From Nitrospirales bacterium (GTDB taxonomy: Bacteria; Nitrospirota; Nitrospiria; Nitrospirales; UBA8639), in contig JAAXIB010000018.1 in the NCBI GenBank assembly GCA_012270585.1, positions 1 to 37,096 on the forward strand: a stretch of DNA of 37,096 nt. Direction: 5' to 3'. Position 1 is the stretch's first letter. Each line of letters begins with the position of its first letter. The position numbers and the translations under genes were made by a program. Of this stretch, positions 31,974 to 37,096 are shown piece after piece. Under the pieces are notes generated by a model. The model did not search any database. It worked only from the letters and a program-made list of their open reading frames with translations, and was not told the origin of the DNA.

Positions 31974-34514
31974 ATGGGAATGGATAACCACAAGAGACTG
32001 TGTCTCGAGTTGCTGTCTGCTGACAGCGAAACGGATGTTATTTCTCTGCTCCGAAATGAGGGATATTGGGATAGGCCGGAGCTATGGCGCCATTATGGCG
32101 ATGTAGAGAACAACTGGGGCACAAGCGGCAATCAACAAAGCTTTGCCGAAGCCGCCTTGGCCGAGAAAATTGTTAACTCCGTTGACGCTCACCTCATCAA
32201 TGAATGTCTTATGCACGGGATCGATCCAGCTAGCCCCGAGGCTCCACAGTCGATCCGCGCAGCAGTCGCACAGTTTTTCGAAAGCGGCACTGGCGGCAAG
32301 ATCGCTACTGGGGGTCTGATCGAAGATTGGGGTGATGCCAAAACTCGGGAGATTGCCAACGAGATTACTTTTTGCGCAACGGGTGTTCGGCCTGAACAAC
32401 TCAATATCACGATTGCCGACAGCGGCGAAGGTCAGACTCCCGACCGTCTGCCCGAGACGATCTTGTCACTTGCCAAGAGCAACAAGATGTACATCCCTTT
32501 CGTCCAGGGACAGTTCAATCAAGGCGGGACCGGGGCCCTCCGCTTTTGCGGAAAGCACAGCCTTCAACTTGTGGTTAGTAAGCGCAATCCCAGGCTTCTG
32601 AATGGTGATGGGACGATCAGAGATCGCGAGTGGGGTTTTACCATTGTACGGCGGGAGTACCCGTCCGGTGGACGGAAAAACTCCATATACACGTACCTTG
32701 CACCGGTAGGCGCCGACACAGAGGACAATTACCGACATGGTAGAGTTTTGTCATTTGTGGCCACGAACTTTCCCCTGTTCCCTAACGATGACGGCCCTTA
32801 TGCACGTGAAGTGACTTATGGAACTGCGGTCAAGATGTTTGAATACCAGTACCTAGGCGAAAGATCGAACATTCTACGCGGCAATAGTCTACTCAGCCGT
32901 CTCGATCTGCTGTTACCCGAAATTGCATTGCCTGTCCGGTTCTATGAGTACAGGAGGGACAAGCGCGGCAAACTGCTTGATGTCGGGAGTCGCCGAACGA
33001 CTGTTTCGGGATTGCGCCGCCGGCTAAAGGACAACCCGAATGTGCAGAGCGCTTTTCCGATTGCCATCCCGCTTCGTCCTAAAGGTGAGAAGCTGATAGC
33101 GCGCATCTATGCCTTCAAATCGGAGGGAACAACCAAAGACCAAGACGAGAAAGACAAGGGTGGAAAGCCTAGAAAGCTCGGCGGCCTGCGCGGTTATCGT
33201 AAGCGTGAAGGTGTTGTGTTTGTGCGCAATGGACAAACTCAGGGCAAACTACCAAAAGATTTCTTCCGGCGCGATGCCGTTAAAATGAAGCCTCTGGCCG
33301 ATGACCTTCTAGTCTTTGTCGAATGTGATGAACTTAACGACGTCGTTCGTGAGGATCTTTTCATGCCAGACCGTGAACGCTTTACTCAGAATGACTTCAA
33401 CCGATCTTTGGTTGATGTTCTGGAAAAGGCCATTCGTGATTGTCAGGAATTGAAGGACCTCCGAAATCAAAGACAGGAAGAGCGGATGAGCGAGCGTCTT
33501 AAGGACGAGCAGCCCCTCGCGGATGTTTTGCAATCTTTGATCAAAAACTCACCGAACCTCACGACGCTTCTTCAGTTGGGTCAGCGTATCGCAACGCCGT
33601 TTAATACCAAATTGACTGGTTCTGACCCGAAGGAAGATTTCAAGGGAGAAGTTTATCCCAGCTATTTTAAGACAAAGGGCGTTGAATATGGAACCGCCTT
33701 AGAGCGCCCCTGCGCCATCAATCAACGTATGCGGCTCACTTTCGAGACCGACGCACGTGACGATTATTTTACGCGTTCTGCGGAGCGTGGTTCTTTCGAT
33801 TTAAATTGGATTGGCAAAGACGGTAGGGAGTGCCAAGCCACTTCGGTCGGCCCGACCCTAAAGAACGGCATTGCGATTGTCATGCTGGACTTGCCAGATA
33901 ATGCCGTCGTTGGTGATAAGACTGAGTTCATTGCCCGGGTAAGCGATACGTTCAAGGCATTCGAAAACACGATCGTCGTGACTGTGAAGCCCGAGGCTAA
34001 GAAGAGCCCCGGCGGTGGTGGGCGTCGGCATCCGCCTAGTTCCAACGAAGGCCCACAGCGCGAATGTCCATCAGAAGTTGCTCCGCCCATGATCAAACGT
34101 GTTTATCGCAATCAGTGGGAAGCCGAAGGCTTCGATGAATTCACCGCAATGAAAGTAGAATTTATCAGTTACTCTGATGATGAGAGGGCAGAATTTTATG
34201 AGTTCAAGGTAAACATGGACAACACGCCCCTCACAAATGAAAGCAAACAAAAGCGCTTGGATAATAGTCAACACAAGCTACTAAGTGAGCAGTTTCTTTA
34301 TGCAAATGTCCTGATTGGTCTCTCGCTTTTGCTTGATAAAAAGCGGAACGGTCTACAGATAGAGCGAGAGGGAGAAGTTCCTCAGGAGACTGTAGAGGAT
34401 CGCATCGGCCGGACATGCCGCGCGCTGGCCCCATTCTTGCCCGCTCTCATTTCTCTGGGGTCGGGAGATCTTGAGGTCGATGACCAGATCGAAGGGCTGG
34501 AGGAAACCGGATAG
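31974..34514 (+). CDS. Large GHKL-type (HSP90/MutL/MORC-like) ATPase, probable defence protein
   Basis: An 846-residue cytoplasmic protein. The N-terminal third is a Bergerat-fold ATPase: N-box E64-x3-Asn68-x2-Asp71 (EKIVNSVDAH), G1 box D149-S-G-E-G153 (ITIADSGEGQTP) and a G2-like loop NQGGTGALRFCG (about 182-193). A segment like the MutL/MORC transducer domain (about 200-470) follows. I cannot identify the C-terminal region; it includes a glycine/proline-rich linker (SPGGGGRRHPPSSN) near 682-695. No nuclease motif is obvious. GTG (31971) or ATG (31974 or 31980) may start it. It is downstream of the small charged protein and convergent with a DNA methyltransferase; their stops are 2 bp apart. 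MORC-like ATPases beside DNA methylases are known from restriction-type systems. Confidence 0.85.
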   Translation: MGMDNHKRLCLELLSADSETDVISLLRNEGYWDRPELWRHYGDVENNWGTSGNQQSFAEAALAEKIVNSVDAHLINECLMHGIDPASPEAPQSIRAAVAQFFESGTGGKIATGGLIEDWGDAKTREIANEITFCATGVRPEQLNITIADSGEGQTPDRLPETILSLAKSNKMYIPFVQGQFNQGGTGALRFCGKHSLQLVVSKRNPRLLNGDGTIRDREWGFTIVRREYPSGGRKNSIYTYLAPVGADTEDNYRHGRVLSFVATNFPLFPNDDGPYAREVTYGTAVKMFEYQYLGERSNILRGNSLLSRLDLLLPEIALPVRFYEYRRDKRGKLLDVGSRRTTVSGLRRRLKDNPNVQSAFPIAIPLRPKGEKLIARIYAFKSEGTTKDQDEKDKGGKPRKLGGLRGYRKREGVVFVRNGQTQGKLPKDFFRRDAVKMKPLADDLLVFVECDELNDVVREDLFMPDRERFTQNDFNRSLVDVLEKAIRDCQELKDLRNQRQEERMSERLKDEQPLADVLQSLIKNSPNLTTLLQLGQRIATPFNTKLTGSDPKEDFKGEVYPSYFKTKGVEYGTALERPCAINQRMRLTFETDARDDYFTRSAERGSFDLNWIGKDGRECQATSVGPTLKNGIAIVMLDLPDNAVVGDKTEFIARVSDTFKAFENTIVVTVKPEAKKSPGGGGRRHPPSSNEGPQRECPSEVAPPMIKRVYRNQWEAEGFDEFTAMKVEFISYSDDERAEFYEFKVNMDNTPLTNESKQKRLDNSQHKLLSEQFLYANVLIGLSLLLDKKRNGLQIEREGEVPQETVEDRIGRTCRALAPFLPALISLGSGDLEVDDQIEGLEETG

Positions 34515-34516
34515 TT

Positions 34517-35722
34517 TCATTTAATCCGATGCACAAGGACCACCTCTTTTGCGCCAGGCGAACGTGATTTTTGCTGCGCATGCCATTTACGATTGGGTAC
34601 GTCGCGCCAAAGACGACCATCGCCTGTGTTGATGTTCCAAGGCAATTCTTCCCGCAATCCGCAGCTTTCCATAACCTCAAGGTATTGTGGAAGCTGCCAT
34701 TCGACCTCGGAGAACGCAATCATCTGTACAATGGTTGTCTCTGGCCCGGCCATCCGCGCGATAGACTGAAAGGATGCTTTCAAGCTCTCAAAATACGTCC
34801 TTAACTTTGGATAATGGCGATCTCCCATCGTGTAGTAGGAAGATCCGGCTCCATCGAGCTTCCCTGTAATCCAGAACGGTGCAGGTGCTTCACGCCGGCC
34901 GTCTACTTGCCAGCGGTGATAGAGGACGTGGATACCAGGATATGGGGGCGACGTGATGATGAGCTTCGGAGGACAGACCTCTCTCACAAGGTCTTCAGTT
35001 TCCGCCTCGGCAGTATCTCTATTTAAAAATGCTACCTTTGGTTGCGGGATATTCCTCGATCCCTCGATTTGCCCACGAAGCACCAAAGCGGCTTCCAACA
35101 TCGATTCGGCTAACCACCGCAGCTCCATCCGAAAGCGCGGAATCGAGGGACGGACTTTTCGGGCGTCAAGCGCCCATTGTGCTGTGCGCAGCACAACGCA
35201 ACGGGCTAGGGTTTGAGCCCCTTTGCAACGAAGTCGCTGCACGGAGGCCATGCATTGCTCAATTGCCTTTCGGAATCGCCAGAACGCGTATCCTTCCAGA
35301 TTCCGATAATAACCTGCCTTGGCATAGCTCTCAAAACGAAAGGTCGGGGCACGCATGTTCACGGTACTTGGCAGAAGAACCATCCACCGCTGGAACGCAC
35401 CGATGTCCCGATCGGACAAGACAAGCGTTTTTGCCTCGCATATAAACGCGGCCAGTGAACTGATATCTATACCGAGTGCGTTGCGCCCAGAAGCTAGAGC
35501 TTCGACCAGCGTGGTGCCGCCGCCAGCGAAGGGATCGACAACCCAATCTCCTCGCTTTGAGAATGCTTCAATCGCAGCCCTTACGAAGACGGGTGAGAAC
35601 CTAGCAGGGTAGCGATAGAAACCGTGGGTTAGGCCAGAGACAGGTTTCCCGCATTGAGCCGCTAGAACGATCTCTTCCACACTTGCCTGTATTGGTCCTG
35701 ATCCGAAGTTGAATTCGTTCAT
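34517..35722 (-). CDS. DNA methyltransferase (N4-cytosine/N6-adenine amino-methyltransferase type)
   Basis: A 401-residue SAM-dependent DNA amino-methyltransferase. The SAM motif I is D63-PFAGGGTT (63-71) and the catalytic motif IV is TSPPY (257-261). Motif I comes first, and the ~185 residues between the two could hold a target-recognition domain. The N-terminal HGFYRYPARFSPVFV is common in this branch. SPPY is seen in both m4C and m6A enzymes, so the modified base is open. It faces the GHKL ATPase gene tail to tail and has its own promoter-like signal. No restriction endonuclease is seen nearby, so the ATPase or an unseen domain in it would have to be the effector. Confidence 0.9.
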   Translation of the reverse strand: MNEFNFGSGPIQASVEEIVLAAQCGKPVSGLTHGFYRYPARFSPVFVRAAIEAFSKRGDWVVDPFAGGGTTLVEALASGRNALGIDISSLAAFICEAKTLVLSDRDIGAFQRWMVLLPSTVNMRAPTFRFESYAKAGYYRNLEGYAFWRFRKAIEQCMASVQRLRCKGAQTLARCVVLRTAQWALDARKVRPSIPRFRMELRWLAESMLEAALVLRGQIEGSRNIPQPKVAFLNRDTAEAETEDLVREVCPPKLIITSPPYPGIHVLYHRWQVDGRREAPAPFWITGKLDGAGSSYYTMGDRHYPKLRTYFESLKASFQSIARMAGPETTIVQMIAFSEVEWQLPQYLEVMESCGLREELPWNINTGDGRLWRDVPNRKWHAQQKSRSPGAKEVVLVHRIK

Positions 35723-35764
35723 TTTTTTCTAATCGACCCTGTTCCCGACTGAAAAAGTGTAAGT

Positions 35765-35793
35765 GTATAAATGACATACAAGAATCATGACAA
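35765..35793 (-). promoter_or_regulatory. Sigma-70-like promoter of the DNA methyltransferase gene
   Basis: On the minus strand TTGTCA (35793-35788) and TTATAC (35770-35765) are spaced by exactly 17 bp and lie 43 bp upstream of the methyltransferase ATG. Five of six and four of six positions match the consensus. This would give the methyltransferase expression separate from the ATPase. Confidence 0.55.
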
Positions 35794-36045
35794 GCAGACT
35801 TTGTAAGTCTTTGGTCTGATCTGATTATTACTGGCGAGGCAGAAACTGCGAGCGGTTCCTCTAGTCCTCGGAGGCTTTAATTCTGCAACTCGAAAGCTCC
35901 CAGCCCCCAGGGCCTTTCCTCTTGCATTCCCGTAGCAGGTACCTTATAGGGACCTAGAGAGCGAAATCAAGGCTTTATCGGGGTGCGAAGGTCGCACCGT
36001 TAGAAGATGTGTGTACAGAACTGTGCTGAAGATCATAAGGGGTAG

Positions 36046-36555
36046 GCCGTAATAGATTTCGGCAAACATGTTGCTGAGGTGTGGCAGACGGGTGTACTCG
36101 GAGTCAGCCTGGGTCAAGTCGTGACGGCGATTTTCGTACTGTTGGCCTTTCTGAGCCTGCGCCGGGTCATCTTCCGATTCGTGGTGTCTTCGCTCCGGAC
36201 CGTGACCAGGAAGACCAAATCGAAACTGGATGACTTGGTGCGCCACGCCGTGGAAAAATCCTTGGAATTCGGGTTTGTGGTCGTGGGGTTTTACCTTGCC
36301 GGACAGATCTTTCCCATGTCCGCGGCCGCCAGTGACACGTTCGACACATTCATTCGCTCCCTGATTTCGCTGACGTTGTTCTGGGTGCTGTTCCGGTCAA
36401 TCGATCCCCTTTCTTTACTCATGGACCGTGGGATCGCCATGCTGGGCAGCTCGAGCATGCGCGATACCATGAAGGGCTTCTTCGTGAAACTCGCCAAGTT
36501 CGTCGTAATCTGCCCGGGGACCGCGGCCGTGTTTCTCCGTGCGCGAACTCACTAG
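36046..36555 (+). pseudogene. MscS-type mechanosensitive channel fragment
   Basis: The frame encodes three or four hydrophobic segments of the transmembrane part of a MscS-family channel (from about AEVWQTGVLGVSLGQV to KLAKFVVICPGTAAV). Intact members go on into a conserved pore helix and a beta-rich cytoplasmic domain. Here the similarity stops abruptly after GTAAV and the frame ends nine codons later. The 5' end also looks internal: the only start is a GTG at 36079 with no ribosome-binding site, and no signal peptide or N-terminal domain precedes it. It therefore seems broken at both ends. The gap 35723-36045 holds only the methyltransferase promoter. 36556-36727 holds nothing I can assign. 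Confidence 0.7.
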
Positions 36556-36767
36556 GCAGCATGTCGTTTCGTTTAGAACCCGAACTAGGTTCCTCCATTC
36601 TTCTTCCGAGAGCATGATCGCGAGTAGCTCGCTACAAGTCGGTGCGCTTGAGCACCAGCATGCGTTTGAGTCAGACACCGTCTCTTGACCACTTGTAGGC
36701 CAGCGCTTACCGAATAATGAGTAGTAAGGGGCTGTCCTAGATAATGAGATTTATCTAAGATGGCAGG

Positions 36768-37094
36768 ATGAGGAAAAGCCGGTTAAGTTGGCACAAACAG
36801 CGGCGGCTTATTGAATTGTTCGTTGCGGGTGCTACCGCGAGAACCGCCGCGTCACTCGTGGGGGTGAATAAGGCCACCGCGAGCTACTATTTTCATCGGT
36901 TACGCCAGTTGATTGCGACCCAGAGTGAGGCCGCGGGGTGGCTAGCCGGTGAAATAGAGATGGATGAGAGTTATTTTGGAGGGACCCGCAAAGGAAAGCG
37001 GGGCCGCGGCGCAGCAGGGAAGGTGCCGGTCTTTGGGCTGTTAAAGCGAGAAGGCAAGGTGTATGCGGTCGTCATCCCTGTATGTGTTCAGTAA
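36768..37094 (+). pseudogene. IS1595-family (ISXO2-like) transposase, truncated
   Basis: The 108-residue frame has the N-terminal helix-turn-helix region (AGATARTAASLVGVNKATASYYFHRLR) and the start of the catalytic domain with its first acidic residue in EIEMDESYFGG. The sequence KVPVFGLLKREGKVYAVVIP is the usual next strand, but then the frame runs into an interspersed repeat and stops (VCVQ). Full-length transposases of this group are about twice as long, so the later catalytic residues are missing and the protein should be inactive. Confidence 0.85.
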
Positions 37095-37096
37095 TT
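37071..37096. repeat. Interspersed repeat end truncating the transposase
   Basis: These 26 bp match, in inverted orientation, 4616-4641 with a single mismatch. The window ends within the repeat, so more modules probably follow. Confidence 0.85.

Larger units (their letters stand above)
36728..37096 (+). mobile_element. IS1595-family insertion sequence, left end, 3'-truncated
   Basis: The left terminal inverted repeat starts GGGGCTGTCCTAGATAA at 36728, the usual form for the IS1016/ISXO2-like group of IS1595. The transposase starts 40 bp inside. The element is cut off by an interspersed repeat at 37071-37096, so no right end is present in the window. Confidence 0.82.

Noticed and set aside
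36415-36678. 87-codon minus-strand frame with a protein-like part (LLAIMLSEEEWRNLVRVLNE)
   Set aside because: It overlaps the MscS fragment and has no start signal. The short protein-like part may be a relic of another gene, but I cannot name it.
1-37096. tRNA, rRNA or known riboswitch genes
   Set aside because: I scanned the intergenic gaps and found no cloverleaf, rRNA core or riboswitch core that I could support.

Overview
This window comes from a Gram-negative bacterium. It encodes an autotransporter with a C-terminal outer-membrane barrel ending in Phe, a YdbH/YnbE/YdbL-type inter-membrane lipid transport operon, a lipoprotein and a periplasmic-type di-haem cytochrome c peroxidase. No rRNA, tRNA or single-copy phylogenetic marker is present, so the lineage cannot be fixed. 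The gene mix and the dense GTCATCCTCGA/GGATCCAG-type interspersed repeats would suit an environmental chemolithotroph of the Nitrospirota/Nitrospinota kind, but that is a low-confidence guess.

Layout. 1-4031: the 3' part of a very GC-rich, repeat-built autotransporter adhesin, then a small membrane protein. 4359-4857: interspersed repeats. 4858-8281: a small zinc-ribbon protein and a three-gene minus-strand operon (aldehyde dehydrogenase, VOC-fold metalloprotein, lysine 6-dehydrogenase/saccharopine dehydrogenase-like) that looks like lysine catabolism. 8355-8925: a second, larger repeat cluster. 9039-13749: fatty-acid desaturase, RRM RNA-binding protein, ribosome hibernation factor, CBS-domain protein and an APH/P-loop kinase fusion. 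14210-18383: small membrane protein, Gfo/Idh/MocA oxidoreductase, enolase-superfamily enzyme and a methyltransferase, with a third repeat cluster between the two enzymes. 18561-20739: three consecutive genes for apparently exported proteins (Lon-type Ser/Lys protease, isoaspartyl methyltransferase, GlcG/HbpS-like protein). 20862-24983: coiled-coil membrane protein, orphan Phd/YefM antitoxin, zinc alcohol dehydrogenase, multi-pass membrane protein and a DapF-like epimerase. 25005-31387: cytochrome c peroxidase, gamma-glutamylcyclotransferase-like protein, 2OG-Fe(II) oxygenase and the ydbH-ynbE-ydbL operon.

31388-37096 is an accessory region. It starts with a decayed fragment resembling the 2OG oxygenase gene and a strikingly AT-rich stretch. 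It then carries a small charged protein, a large GHKL (HSP90/MutL/MORC-type) ATPase and, convergent with it, a DNA methyltransferase. Next come a MscS-type channel fragment that looks broken at both ends and an IS1595-family element whose transposase is cut off by a copy of the interspersed repeat. The small protein/GHKL ATPase/methyltransferase set is the best candidate for an incompletely described system, probably a defence or epigenetic module.

The other signals I rate most highly are: the DapF-like protein with both catalytic cysteines replaced by serine; the interspersed repeat whose conserved end supplies stop codons to two ORFs; the exported Lon-like protease next to an exported isoaspartyl methyltransferase; and short repeats that have been turned into coding sequence or start regions (peroxidase N-terminus, Lon-like gene start).
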